The position numbers and the translations under genes were made by a program. Of a DNA stretch of 64,000 nucleotides, positions 43,738 to 53,074 are shown piece by piece. The notes under the pieces are model-generated. The model had not been told where the DNA came from. It did not search any database and worked only from the letters and a program-made list of their open reading frames with translations. Positions within the stretch are counted from its first letter, which is position 1; every line of letters starts with the position of its first letter. Source of the DNA: Serratia plymuthica NBRC 102599 (GTDB lineage Bacteria > Pseudomonadota > Gammaproteobacteria > Enterobacterales > Enterobacteriaceae); the NCBI RefSeq assembly GCF_001590925.1, contig NZ_BCTU01000035.1:1-64000 (forward strand), in the 5' to 3' direction.

Positions 43738-44136
43738 ATGGATATTCTCAGCGCGTTGGCGGCATTCGCCTCTTACTTCTTCAGTGGCTTTGCCATGGTT
43801 CTGGTGTTCTTGTTTGTTTATACCCGTATTACGCCGCATGACGAATGGGCATTGATCAAGGCGGACAACCCGTCAGCCGCCTTCGGGTTCGTCGGTGCCT
43901 GCCTGGGGTATGTGATCCCGCTGGCCAGCGCGGCGATCAACTCGATCAGCCTGCTGGACTACCTGCTGTGGGGCGTAGTGGCGCTGGTGGTGCAACTGTT
44001 GCTGTTCGCGGCGGTGAAAATCTACATGCCGCGCATCAGCGACAAGATTGAGTCCAATCATCTGGCCGCCGGGATTTTCCTGGGGGGCGTTTCGATCAGC
44101 GGCGGCGTGCTAAATGCGGCTTGCATGAGTTATTAA
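43738..44136 (+). CDS. yjfL: DUF350 membrane protein YjfL
   Basis: A 132-residue inner-membrane protein of unknown function with four predicted helices and the conserved stretches YFFSGFAMVLVFLFVYTRI and GYVIPLASAAINS. It matches E. coli YjfL in length and ends. In E. coli it is the middle of a yjfIJKLMC operon; here it stands alone after aidB. Its stop codon overlaps that of the convergent yjfN by 3 bp. Confidence 0.9.
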   Translation: MDILSALAAFASYFFSGFAMVLVFLFVYTRITPHDEWALIKADNPSAAFGFVGACLGYVIPLASAAINSISLLDYLLWGVVALVVQLLLFAAVKIYMPRISDKIESNHLAAGIFLGGVSISGGVLNAACMSY

Positions 44137-44408
44137 AGATAAAAAATCGCCGAGGCGCGCCAGCCGGGCTGATGCGCCTGTTCCTCCATCTGCAGAATAC
44201 GGTAATAGCTTGCCCCATGCTCATCAGCCTTGCGGGCAATGACCTGTTCGACGTCCTGAGGCGAGCCGGAAAGATTATTCAGGGTGATTTGCGCAATTTC
44301 ACTGAGCGGTGTCACACGGTCCGCGGGCGCCAGTTCGGCAGACTGGGCGCTGACAGTGAGCAACCCCACGGAGAGCAGGAGGGCGGTGAGTGCGGCGGAG
44401 CGTTTCAT
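44133..44408 (-). CDS. yjfN: DUF1471 periplasmic protein YjfN
   Basis: A 91-residue secreted protein of the YhcN/BhsA (DUF1471) family, the same length as E. coli YjfN, which is reported to stimulate DegP protease. It has a signal peptide (about 1-24) and the family pattern ISLNNLSGSPQDVE-like (here ITLNNLSGSPQDVEQVIARKADEHGA split by the usual conserved residues) ending in SAIFYL. The ATG at 44406-44408 has AAGGGGA upstream. It is 111 bp downstream of bsmA on the same strand. Confidence 0.85.
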   Translation of the reverse strand: MKRSAALTALLLSVGLLTVSAQSAELAPADRVTPLSEIAQITLNNLSGSPQDVEQVIARKADEHGASYYRILQMEEQAHQPGWRASAIFYL

Positions 44409-44519
44409 GGCGTTCCCCTTCGTCGAACGACCGCAGATTGCGGCAGGTTGACCGCCAGTGTGCAATATCCAACTTCAGTCTGTGCAAAGCCATTGTAAAT
44501 ATGGTTAAAACGCCGCAGC

Positions 44520-44834
44520 TTACCGATACAGGATCGCCTGCGAATACCATTGGCCGGGAACGACGGTTTCGCTGTTCATGATGATCATGTAATAGCGTGC
44601 GCCGCTGGCGTTGGCCTTCCTGTTAATCTCCGCTTCCACATCCATCGGGCTGCCGTAAACCAGGGCGCTGGTGGTGCCTATCTTTACCAACTCAGAAGTT
44701 TGCGCTCGGGTGATCTCCTGCGCCCGATCGGTAGGCGGCGGCGGCGGCGGGGCTTTGGGTGTTGTGGTCATTATTCCGCAGGCGGAAAGCGATGCAGCCA
44801 GCGTCAGGAGCAGCAGCAGGCGGGAAAGTTTCAT
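44520..44834 (-). CDS. bsmA: Biofilm peroxide-resistance lipoprotein BsmA
   Basis: A 104-residue lipoprotein with the lipobox LSAC (Cys19), a proline-rich linker (PPPPPP near residue 29-34) and a DUF1471 domain ending in GQWYSQAILYR. It matches E. coli BsmA (YjfO), which affects biofilm stress response, and contains SPMDVEAEINRKANASGARYY split by family-conserved residues. It lies upstream of yjfN on the same strand and divergent from yjfP. Confidence 0.85.
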   Translation of the reverse strand: MKLSRLLLLLTLAASLSACGIMTTTPKAPPPPPPTDRAQEITRAQTSELVKIGTTSALVYGSPMDVEAEINRKANASGARYYMIIMNSETVVPGQWYSQAILYR

Positions 44835-44960
44835 GGATACCTCGAGGAAACCGCTATCATGGCTTCAGTGTAACCCAATATAAAGTGGAACAGATTGAGC
44901 TAATGCTTTTAGCTCAAGTTTGCCATTATGAAGGCAACAGGTACGCAGAGGGAAAAACGG

Positions 44961-45713
44961 ATGATTGAAATACATGACGAACGGGTGGGCGAGGTTGCGG
45001 TGATCCATGCTGTGCCGGCGGGGCAGTATCATCAGCCGCTGCCGACGGTGTTTTTCTACCATGGTTACACCTCGTCGAAAGAAGTGTACGCCTACTTTGC
45101 CTATGCGTTGGCCAGGGCGGGTTTTCGCGTGGTGCTGCCGGATGCCGATCTGCACGGCGAGCGCTTTGACGGTGATGAACAGCGGCGCTTGGCCAGCTTT
45201 TGGGAGATCCTCAAACGCAATATCGACGAACTGCCGGCGCTCAAAGCGCAGTTTGAGCAGCGTGGCCTGATTGCCGACGGGCGGATCGGCGTGGCCGGTG
45301 CCTCAATGGGCGGCATGACCACCTTGGGCTGTTTTGCGCGCTATCCGTGGATTAACGCAGCTGCCAGCCTGATGGGGAGCGGTTATTATACCTCGTTGGC
45401 CCAGACGCTGTTTCCGCCGTTGGATGAACAGGGCAATCTGTTGACGGCCGCCGGTTTTGCGGCGCGCATCGCCGTTCTGGCGGATTACGGTCTGGAGTAT
45501 CAGTTGGAAAAGGTTACCGATCGCCCGCTGCTGCTGTGGCACGGTGAGGCGGACGATGTGGTGCCGGCGGCGGAAAGCCTGCGGTTGGCTACCGAACTGC
45601 GCCAGAGCGGTTGGGATCGCCAGTTGACGTTTATTAGCGAACCGGGCGTCAAGCACCGTATTACGCCGTTGGCATTGTCCGCGACCGCAGACTTTTTCCG
45701 CCGCGAGCTGTAA
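44961..45713 (+). CDS. yjfP: Alpha/beta-hydrolase esterase YjfP
   Basis: A 250-residue hydrolase of the dienelactone/DLH-like alpha/beta family; E. coli YjfP is a short-chain esterase with unknown natural substrate. The nucleophile elbow GASMGG (Ser), the oxyanion stretch FYHGYTSSKEV and the HGEADDVVPA (Asp) and KHRITP (His) positions complete the triad. The start ATG at 44961 follows AGAGGGAAAAACGG; an in-frame ATG at 44928 lacks a site. It stands divergent from bsmA. Confidence 0.88.
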   Translation: MIEIHDERVGEVAVIHAVPAGQYHQPLPTVFFYHGYTSSKEVYAYFAYALARAGFRVVLPDADLHGERFDGDEQRRLASFWEILKRNIDELPALKAQFEQRGLIADGRIGVAGASMGGMTTLGCFARYPWINAAASLMGSGYYTSLAQTLFPPLDEQGNLLTAAGFAARIAVLADYGLEYQLEKVTDRPLLLWHGEADDVVPAAESLRLATELRQSGWDRQLTFISEPGVKHRITPLALSATADFFRREL

Positions 45714-45739
45714 AAAAAGCCCCCTGAATAATAGGGGGC
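45712..45739 (-). terminator. Terminator of the yjfY transcript
   Basis: GCCCCCT / AGGGGGC with a seven-base loop has a run of seven A on the left, which is a U-run on the minus strand. It therefore ends transcription of yjfY rather than of the convergent yjfP, though it may also help yjfP. Confidence 0.8.
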
Positions 45740-45824
45740 CAGGTATTACCATTCAGCGAGAGCGTCGCCTGTTCTCATTTGCCGCTTGTTGGCGCGGCTT
45801 CGTTCCCTGGTGCTGCATTTTCGC

Positions 45825-46091
45825 TTAGCGGTACAGCTCGGCGCTGACGTGAATGGTGCTGTTGCTGTCCGGCTCATGCAGGGCAATGATGCGGTAGGCG
45901 GTGGCACCCCGCTGGTCGGCTATTTTGCTCACCTGGCTGGTGGCGTCATCCGGTGATACCACGTTCTGGTTTAGAGTGACGAAACCGACGCTCTGGCGCT
46001 GGTCGGCCTCATGCGAAGTGATTTCGGTGGCGGCCATGACGTTGGTGGAAAACAGTAAAGCAATGGCGGTGGCGATGGTAATGCGTTTCAT
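45825..46091 (-). CDS. yjfY: DUF1471 periplasmic protein YjfY
   Basis: An 88-residue secreted protein of the DUF1471 family with signal peptide (about 1-20) and the typical end SAELYR. It is the third family member in this cluster. Function unknown; other family members respond to acid, peroxide or metal stress. The alignment to E. coli YjfY (SVGFVTLNQNV against a similar block) is moderate. AGAGGCAAAT precedes the ATG. In E. coli the ula genes lie between yjfP and yjfY, and here they are absent. Confidence 0.8.
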   Translation of the reverse strand: MKRITIATAIALLFSTNVMAATEITSHEADQRQSVGFVTLNQNVVSPDDATSQVSKIADQRGATAYRIIALHEPDSNSTIHVSAELYR

Positions 46092-46149
46092 ATTTGCCTC
46101 TCTTAACCGTTTGCTTCAACGGCCTGACAGCGGGTGCCAGTGCAGCAAA

Positions 46150-46176
46150 AAGTTATTTATATACATTGAATAACTT
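46150..46176. repeat. Inverted repeat upstream of yjfY
   Basis: AAGTTATT and AATAACTT are perfect 8-bp arms with 11 bp between. It lies 59-85 bp upstream of yjfY, a position suited to a dimeric regulator. No known regulator motif is recognised. Confidence 0.5.
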
Positions 46177-46375
46177 CAAATCTTTTTCGTCGCGCTGTCT
46201 GCGGCGGATAAGTACAATTTTAGACCTTCCGGCCGGATTAAAAAGTGTGTGGTTTTGATAGCCTATTTCAAAAAAAATGAATAAAATTTACGCGTCGATG
46301 ATGATTTCATTGAAAGATTTTTGGAACTGATGGATCTGCATACATAGGTTCCGCAGAGAGCAAATCGTGCTATTT

Positions 46376-46404
46376 TTGAATTGGCCTCGCATTACCGATA
46401 ATAA
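46376..46404 (+). promoter_or_regulatory. Probable promoter of the rpsF operon
   Basis: TTGAAT (46376-46381) and TAATAA (46399-46404) are separated by exactly 17 bp. Transcription would start near 46411, giving a leader of about 138 bases before rpsF. Confidence 0.45.
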
Positions 46405-46488
46405 ACCTCACGCTGTCCTTGAGTTTTTTAACCCCCGCAAGTATGATTACGCGTCATTTTTTCAGCCGTACACACATACACGTTCCTT

Positions 46489-46523
46489 GCTTCCATGGGC
46501 CACGGTTGACCCTGACAGGAGGC
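46489..46523 (+). promoter_or_regulatory. Structured rpsF leader, possible S6:S18 binding site
   Basis: GCTTCC (46489-46494) pairs with GGAGGC (46518-46523) and GGG (46497-46499) with CCC (46510-46512), leaving an asymmetric internal loop and a CCACGGTTGA loop. In many bacteria the rpsF leader binds the S6:S18 pair to feed back on the operon. Position and shape fit; identity is inference. Confidence 0.4.
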
Positions 46524-46548
46524 TGAATAATCCGTAAGGAGCAATTCG

Positions 46549-46947
46549 ATGCGTCATTACGAAATCGTTTTTATGGTCCACCCTGACCAAAGCGAACAGG
46601 TTCCGGGCATGATCGAGCGTTACAGTGCTACCATCACTAACGCTGCTGGTCAGATTCACCGTCTGGAAGACTGGGGCCGCCGTCAACTGGCTTACCCGAT
46701 CAACAAACTGCACAAAGCCCACTACGTTCTGCTGAACGTTGAAGCTCCGCAGGAAGCGATCGATGAGCTGGAAACAAACTTCCGCTTCAACGACGCCGTT
46801 ATCCGCAGCATGGTTATGCGCGTTAAGCACGCGGTAACTGAAGCATCTCCGATGGTTAAAGCGAAAGACGAACGTCGTGGCGATCGCCGCGAAGACTTCG
46901 CTAACGAAACCTCAGATGATGCAGATGCTGGGGATTCTGAAGAGTAA
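46549..46947 (+). CDS. rpsF: 30S ribosomal protein S6
   Basis: S6 binds S18 on the platform of the 30S subunit. The 132 residues start [20 protein letters not shown] and end with an acidic tail, DAGDSEE, the substrate of the RimK glutamate ligase in E. coli. AAGGAGCAATTCG precedes the ATG. It is first in the conserved rpsF-priB-rpsR-rplI operon, and its leader has a structured element that may bind S6:S18. Confidence 0.99.
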   Translation: MRHYEIVFMVHPDQSEQVPGMIERYSATITNAAGQIHRLEDWGRRQLAYPINKLHKAHYVLLNVEAPQEAIDELETNFRFNDAVIRSMVMRVKHAVTEASPMVKAKDERRGDRREDFANETSDDADAGDSEE

Positions 46948-46955
46948 TTGCTGCT

Positions 46956-47505
<550 letters not shown>

Positions 47506-47532
47506 TCGGCCGCTGTCTATTAACGACTTTAA

Positions 47533-47997
<465 letters not shown>

Positions 47998-48017
47998 TCG
48001 CTCCTGCCAGCCAAGTT

Positions 48018-48050
48018 AAAACGCCAGCCTTGTGCTGGCGTTTTGCTTTT
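48018..48050 (+). terminator. Terminator of the rpsF-rplI operon
   Basis: AAAACGCCAGC / GCTGGCGTTTT with a five-base loop and a T-rich tail, 21 bp after the rplI stop. Confidence 0.94.
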
Positions 48051-48106
48051 CTGCGCCAGGTAAAACGCGCTACCCTGCGATTACCCTTGGCGAGGAGAAG
48101 CAGTAA

Positions 48107-48481
48107 ATGACAGATATCAATTTACAGCGCGTGTATGACTTTACCGGTCCTGCGCCGGAGAACTGCTACCTGATTGATCGGCTGTGGCCGCGTGGGGTTA
48201 GCAAGGAACGGTTGCTGGGCGTGCAGTGGCTGAAACAGGTTGCGCCGGATAACGCACTGCGGCAGTGGTTTCATCAACACGTCGATCAGTGGGAAGAGTT
48301 TGAACGCCGCTACCGGTTGCAACTGGTGGAAAACGAAACCTGGCAGCCGCTGGTGACGTTATTGCGGCAGGGGCAGGCCTTGACCTTGCTGTACGGCAGT
48401 AAAGACACACAGCACAACCAGGGCGTGGTGCTGCGTGACTTCCTGTTGGCTCAACTGGCGGATTACCGCTCGCGGCGATAG
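48107..48481 (+). CDS. DUF488 family protein, YeaO-like
   Basis: A 124-residue cytoplasmic protein of the DUF488 family (related to E. coli YeaO), function unknown. The conserved motif is DRLWPRGVSKERL near the N-terminus, followed by LRQWFHQHVDQWEEFERRY and the LLYGSKDTQHNQ block. GCGAGGAGAAGCAGTAA lies before the ATG at 48107. In E. coli the yjfZ and ytfA genes stand here instead. Its end overlaps the convergent ytfB by 19 bp, which limits how either gene can change at its 3' end. Confidence 0.85.
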   Translation: MTDINLQRVYDFTGPAPENCYLIDRLWPRGVSKERLLGVQWLKQVAPDNALRQWFHQHVDQWEEFERRYRLQLVENETWQPLVTLLRQGQALTLLYGSKDTQHNQGVVLRDFLLAQLADYRSRR

Positions 48482-49128
48482 CCGCCGTCGGCCTGACGGC
48501 GGAACAGGGCCTGGGTATTGTCTGCGGTGGTGACCGACAGCGCGGTAATCACGCCGTTGGCATCACGTTCGATACGCACTTCCTGACCTACCTTCATGTT
48601 GCTGAGCGGTTTGTCGCTCCCTTCCACTTGTGCCATGGCGAAGACTTCGTTCACCGGCAGGCTGTTATCGCGAAATAGCTGCGCCAGCGTTTGGCCAGGC
48701 TGGATCTGATAGCGTTGCCAATTGCCCGCAGGTTCCGGTTCGGCCGCTTGCTGCTGGCCATTATCTTGCAAATCGGCTTGCAGCGGTATGCCGTTGCCCT
48801 GCTGGGTGACCGGGAATGGCTGCTTCTCTGACGAGTAAGGCCATAACAGCGCCAACAGCAGAATCACGCCGAAGATAAGGGTCCAGCGACGATGGAAATA
48901 GGGCAGCGGTTCCATCCAGCCGAAGTTGTCCGGCAGGTGCCAGATCTTCAGCAGTAACGCTTTTATTCCCTGTCCTTTGCCGTTTACCGGCGGTTGCTCT
49001 GAATCCGGATCTTCTGCCGCCTCTGGCGCAGGGCCAGGTTTCAGGCGCTGGCTGAAGTTCAGCCAGGTGCGCAGCAACGGCTGGTAGATACGGGTGGTTT
49101 TCCTTCTCCTGGGCGAGATTCTGCCCAT
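48463..49128 (-). CDS. ytfB: OapA-family cell-envelope protein YtfB
   Basis: A 221-residue membrane protein with a cytoplasmic basic N-terminus, one membrane helix (about 84-100, TLIFGVILLLALLWPY) and a periplasmic OapA domain (about 137-221) containing YQIQPGQTLAQLFRDNSLPV, a LysM-like glycan-binding fold. E. coli YtfB localises to the division site and binds glycan strands. It converges with the DUF488 gene and overlaps it by 19 bp. It lies upstream of fklB on the opposite strand. Confidence 0.9.
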   Translation of the reverse strand: MGRISPRRRKTTRIYQPLLRTWLNFSQRLKPGPAPEAAEDPDSEQPPVNGKGQGIKALLLKIWHLPDNFGWMEPLPYFHRRWTLIFGVILLLALLWPYSSEKQPFPVTQQGNGIPLQADLQDNGQQQAAEPEPAGNWQRYQIQPGQTLAQLFRDNSLPVNEVFAMAQVEGSDKPLSNMKVGQEVRIERDANGVITALSVTTADNTQALFRRQADGGYRRER

Positions 49129-49416
49129 GGTGACCTCTCTTCAACTGCGTAAAAATGCCACAGTACAACATGGTGTACCGCCGGCCCGATTTCCTGCTTT
49201 CAGTATAGTCCGCTAACTGTTTGAAGTGAAAGGCAGCAGCAATTCAATGGCTGTCGCGGCAGGCGATGAGCCTGGGATCGCGGGAACGGGCGTTAACAGG
49301 GGGCCATTGTTTCTTTTTCTACGACAAAAGTCATCATTCTCCACACAAGATTTTACCCGGCTTTCCGGCACTGTTATGCTGCGCCTTCGACTTTTTACAG
49401 ACTAAAGGAAAACCCC

Positions 49417-50037
49417 ATGACAACCCCTTCTTTTGACAGCGTTGAAGCGCAAGCAAGTTACGGGATTGGTTTACAGGTCGGCCAGCAGTTGCAAGAGTCC
49501 GGTCTGGAAGGTTTGCAACCGGAAGCTTTGCTGGCAGGCTTGCGCGACGCGCTGGAAGGGAATGCCCCGGCGGTTCCGGTAGACGTAGTGCACCGTGCAC
49601 TGCGTGAAATCCACGAGCGTGCGGATGCCGTGCGTCGTGAGCGCCAGCAGGCAATGGCCGTTGAAGGTCAGCAGTTCCTGGAAGACAACGCCAAGCGTGA
49701 CGAAGTGACGCTGACCGAATCCGGCCTGCAGTTCTCAGTGCTGGAGCAGGGCAATGGCCCAATCCCGTCCCGTCAGGATCGCGTGCGCGTGCATTACACC
49801 GGTCGTCTGATTAACGGCGACGTGTTCGACAGCTCCGTAGAGCGCGGCCAACCGGCAGAATTCCCGGTTAGCGGCGTGATCCCAGGCTGGATCGAAGCGC
49901 TGACTCTGATGCCGGTTGGCTCCAAATGGCAGTTGTATATCCCGCACGATCTGGCCTACGGCGAGCGCGGTGCCGGCGCATCCATCCCGCCATTCAGCGC
50001 GCTGGTGTTTGACGTCGAGCTGTTGGAAATTCTGTAA
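49417..50037 (+). CDS. fklB: FKBP-type peptidyl-prolyl isomerase FklB
   Basis: FklB (FKBP22) is a dimeric cytoplasmic prolyl isomerase with chaperone activity. The 206 residues have an N-terminal helical dimerisation domain (about 1-90) and a C-terminal FKBP domain (about 117-206) with [18 protein letters not shown] and [33 protein letters not shown] precedes the ATG. In E. coli cycA follows fklB; here a terminator and then convergent ytfE follow. Confidence 0.96.
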   Translation: MTTPSFDSVEAQASYGIGLQVGQQLQESGLEGLQPEALLAGLRDALEGNAPAVPVDVVHRALREIHERADAVRRERQQAMAVEGQQFLEDNAKRDEVTLTESGLQFSVLEQGNGPIPSRQDRVRVHYTGRLINGDVFDSSVERGQPAEFPVSGVIPGWIEALTLMPVGSKWQLYIPHDLAYGERGAGASIPPFSALVFDVELLEIL

Positions 50038-50056
50038 TTCAATAACAGATTTCTCT

Positions 50057-50083
50057 GGGCGCCTTAATGGCGCCCTTGTTTTA
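50057..50083 (+). terminator. Terminator between fklB and ytfE
   Basis: GGGCGCC / GGCGCCC with a five-base loop followed by TTGTTTTA, 20 bp after the fklB stop and just before the convergent ytfE stop codon. Confidence 0.88.
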
Positions 50084-50746
50084 TGCACCGCTCAGCGCAC
50101 GTGGGAACAACAGGTTGTTCTCCAGATTGATGTGTTCCATCAGGTCGTCGATGAACTCGTCGATGCCGCCATACAGCGCCTGCCAGGTATTGCATGCTCC
50201 TTCCGGTGGCGTCACGTTATGGGTGAGAAATTTCACCACCTCAAGCTGTTCGCCCGCTTCGTCATGCTCATGCTCCATCACCGAGATCGGCCCGGCGGCC
50301 TGGCGTCCCATGCCCTGTTTGATCATCGGGAACAGGATCTGCTCTTCTTTCATCATGTGGTTTTCCAAATCCAGCCGGATCAGGTTCAGCTGTTTAGCCA
50401 AGCCGCGCGGGCAGGTGGGTTTATCTGCATGTACCCGCTCAACCTTTTCTGCCATCAGCACCAGTTCGGCCAACTGTTCACGGTGCCGTTGATGGAAGCG
50501 CGGCAGAATGTGGTCAATCACTTCGCCGAGCGGCGCAGTGCGCCAGTCGCGGGTTTGTTCCGGTTTGGCGGCGAGGGCGGCCAGCTCGGTTTCCAGCCGA
50601 TCGATATCCAGCCCTCTGCGCTCGGCGGCGCGTTGCAGCGTTTGCTTGCCGCCACAGCAATAATCCAGATCGTTCAGACGAAACAAGCGGGATGCCCGGG
50701 GAATGGCGATGGCGAGTGCGCCGAGGGATTGATTGCGGTAATCCAT
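50081..50746 (-). CDS. ytfE: Iron-sulfur cluster repair protein YtfE (RIC)
   Basis: YtfE is a di-iron protein that repairs iron-sulfur clusters damaged by nitric oxide and oxidants. The 221 residues have an N-terminal ScdA-type domain with [13 protein letters not shown] (Cys pair) and a hemerythrin-like domain whose iron ligands lie in [28 protein letters not shown] and [16 protein letters not shown] precedes the ATG at 50744-50746. A consensus NsrR operator lies 32-54 bp upstream, so it is derepressed by nitric oxide through NsrR, encoded at 38134 in this window. Confidence 0.97.
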   Translation of the reverse strand: MDYRNQSLGALAIAIPRASRLFRLNDLDYCCGGKQTLQRAAERRGLDIDRLETELAALAAKPEQTRDWRTAPLGEVIDHILPRFHQRHREQLAELVLMAEKVERVHADKPTCPRGLAKQLNLIRLDLENHMMKEEQILFPMIKQGMGRQAAGPISVMEHEHDEAGEQLEVVKFLTHNVTPPEGACNTWQALYGGIDEFIDDLMEHINLENNLLFPRALSGA

Positions 50747-50777
50747 GGTAGTGCCTCTTTAAATGAAGGAATTTTAT

Positions 50778-50800
50778 AACATGCATTTTAAATGCAATTT
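50778..50800 (-). promoter_or_regulatory. NsrR operator of ytfE
   Basis: Two 11-bp half sites, AACATGCATTT and AAATGCAATTT, are separated by one T, close to the NsrR consensus AANATGCATTT-N-AAATGCATNTT. It is 32 bp upstream of ytfE, next to a TATAAA-like -10 (50773-50778 on the minus strand), so bound NsrR would block transcription. Confidence 0.87.
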
Positions 50801-50865
50801 AAAGGGCGCGCCAGAGAGAAAAAGAGGTAGGTAGCCGAGGGAAGGTATTTCCCCCGGCCTGGTGC

Positions 50866-52818
50866 TTATTTACTGCTCAAATCGATCTGATAAACCGCAA
50901 AACCGATGCTGTCCGTGCCCTCTGCCTTCATCGGGTACTGCGCATGCGCTTTGATAAACGCCGTGGCTTTCTCACTGGGTGAGGTTTCGAAGCGGATATC
51001 CAGCGGCTGTGCACTGCTGAACGTCGCCAGGCGCCAGTTATTGTCCACCTGTGGCCTTACCGCGCCGTGTTTTTTAGTCTCGGCACCGATATACGCCGCC
51101 AGTACTGAACGGTTCTCGTCCGGCGACGCGAAGGCGATGTGCTTGTCGCCGGTGCCGGCAAACTTGCCGCCGTAAGCGCGGTAGTTATTGGTGGCAACCA
51201 GGAAAGTGGCGTTCGGATCGATCGGTTTGCCCTTGAACGTCAGCTGCCTGATGCGTTCCGCCTTGTCATTGATTAACTGGCATTCGCCGTCGTAGCGCGC
51301 CGGTTGGCTGACGTCGATCTGGTAATTCACACCGTCAATCACGTCGAAGTTATAGGTGCGGAAGCCGTCCCAGTTAATCAGGCCTTGTGGTTTGTTGCTG
51401 GAGACGTCGATCTGATTGAACTGCCCGGCCGAGCATTCCAACCATTCCTTCACCTCTTTGCCACTGGCTTTCACCACCACCAGCGTGTTGGGGTAGAGAT
51501 AGAGATCGGAAGCGTTGCGGAAGGTGAGCTGGCCTTTTTCCACTTCCACGAAGCTGGCCGGGTCGTTTTTGCGCCCGCCGACCTTGAACGGCGCTGCGGC
51601 TGACAGCACTGGCAGGTCGGCCAGATCCGGATCGCCTTGAATGTAGTGTTCAACATAGGCCTTCTGCGCATTGTTGACGATCTGCACCGTCGGATCGTCC
51701 TGCACCAGCGCCAGATAGCTGTACATGTTGTCGTCAGATTTGCCGACCGGCTGGCTGACGAAGTCTCGCGTGCCTTTATGATCCTCTGCCAGCACTTTCA
51801 CCAGAGCCGTGTCTTCCGCGGCCAGTGATTTCTTGTTTTCTTTGTCGTAGATCGGTCGCGCTTCCGCTTCGGCGGAGGCCACTTTCCAGCTGCCGGAGTC
51901 GTTGTTCAGTTGCAGATCAACCACGCCGAGGTGATCGCCCCATTGGCCCGGCATGACCGCCGGTATGCCATTCAGCAGGCCTTTTTCAATATCTGCGCCT
52001 TTGATAGCGGCGAAGTCCTTGCTCGGGAATACCGCGTGGGCATGGCCGAACATGATGGCATCAATGCCCGGTACCTGGCTGAGGTAGTACACCGAATTCT
52101 CCGCCATGGCCTTATAGGGTTCGCTGGAAAGGCCGGAATGCGGGATTGCCACCACCAGGTCGGCGCCCTGTTTGCGCATTTCAGGCACGTAGCGTTTGGC
52201 GGTTTCGGTAATGTCATTAACCGTCACCTTGCCTTGCAGATTGGCTTTATCCCACACCAGAATTTGCGGGGGGACGAAGCCGATATAGCCGATGCGTAAA
52301 GTATGTTCCTTGCCGTCACGGTCTTTTACCGGCGTATCGACGATAATATAAGGGGTGAATAGCGGTTTTTGAGTTTTAGCGTCGATCACGTTGGCGTTGA
52401 TATACGGGAATTTGGCGCCGGCAATGGCGTTTTTCAGGTAGTCCAGCCCGTAGTTGAATTCATGGTTGCCGATATTGCCGACCACGTAATTCAGCGTATT
52501 CATCGCCTTGTATACCGGGTGTACGTCGCCCGGTTTGAGCCCCTTGGCCGCCATATAGTCGCCCAGCGGGCTGCCCTGAATAATATCGCCGTTGTCCACC
52601 AGCACCGCATTGGTGGCCTGCTGACGCGCCTGCTCGATCAGGCTTGCGGTGCGCACCAGACCGAATTTATCGGTCGGTTTATCTTTGTAGTAATCGAAGT
52701 CCATCATGTTGCTGTGCAGGTCGGTGGTTTCCAGTACGCGCAGATCGACCGTTGCCGCCTGCGTTGAGGCGCAAACCAGCATAGCGAGGGCGGACAACGT
52801 CAGCGGACGCTTCATCAT
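50866..52818 (-). CDS. cpdB: Periplasmic 2',3'-cyclic-nucleotide phosphodiesterase/3'-nucleotidase CpdB
   Basis: CpdB hydrolyses 2',3'-cyclic nucleotides and 3'-nucleotides in the periplasm so that nucleosides can be taken up. The protein has a signal peptide (about 1-22), a metallophosphatase domain with [27 protein letters not shown] and GHAHAVFP, and a C-terminal 5'-nucleotidase domain (about 385-560) with [10 protein letters not shown]. The ATG at 52816-52818 was chosen, with GGAG upstream; a second ATG follows directly and a frame to 52866 has no site. It stands divergent from cysQ, which also handles 3'-phosphates. Confidence 0.96.
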   Translation of the reverse strand: MMKRPLTLSALAMLVCASTQAATVDLRVLETTDLHSNMMDFDYYKDKPTDKFGLVRTASLIEQARQQATNAVLVDNGDIIQGSPLGDYMAAKGLKPGDVHPVYKAMNTLNYVVGNIGNHEFNYGLDYLKNAIAGAKFPYINANVIDAKTQKPLFTPYIIVDTPVKDRDGKEHTLRIGYIGFVPPQILVWDKANLQGKVTVNDITETAKRYVPEMRKQGADLVVAIPHSGLSSEPYKAMAENSVYYLSQVPGIDAIMFGHAHAVFPSKDFAAIKGADIEKGLLNGIPAVMPGQWGDHLGVVDLQLNNDSGSWKVASAEAEARPIYDKENKKSLAAEDTALVKVLAEDHKGTRDFVSQPVGKSDDNMYSYLALVQDDPTVQIVNNAQKAYVEHYIQGDPDLADLPVLSAAAPFKVGGRKNDPASFVEVEKGQLTFRNASDLYLYPNTLVVVKASGKEVKEWLECSAGQFNQIDVSSNKPQGLINWDGFRTYNFDVIDGVNYQIDVSQPARYDGECQLINDKAERIRQLTFKGKPIDPNATFLVATNNYRAYGGKFAGTGDKHIAFASPDENRSVLAAYIGAETKKHGAVRPQVDNNWRLATFSSAQPLDIRFETSPSEKATAFIKAHAQYPMKAEGTDSIGFAVYQIDLSSK

Positions 52819-53074
52819 TTTTGGCTTTCTCCATTCTATTTTTCGAGTTTTATCGCAGAGGGACATGTAATTAACATTGGTTGTCTCACCAAACTGTGAA
52901 GTGTGGCAGAAAATTGGCCGAGGTTACGCAGGAAATGTCACAGTTGTGACGGCAAAGACTTGAATAAATACCGATGGTTAAACCGTTGTGATGGATATTC
53001 CATGCAAAAAAAACTAGGCTGCTAGCAATGAGGAAGGGGAAATGACCCACGGAACTGCATATCTGAGGTGAATG

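Larger units (their letters stand above)
46092..46548. other. yjfY-rpsF divergent intergenic region
   Basis: A 457-bp gap without a gene. It contains an inverted repeat AAGTTATT / AATAACTT at 46150-46176, a probable rpsF promoter at 46376-46404 and a structured rpsF leader near 46489-46523. The remainder is AT-rich. Confidence 0.55.

Noticed and set aside
52937-52950. GTCACAGTTGTGAC palindrome between cpdB and cysQ
   Set aside because: It resembles a CRP site, but the two halves are only two bases apart instead of six, so it does not fit the CRP consensus.
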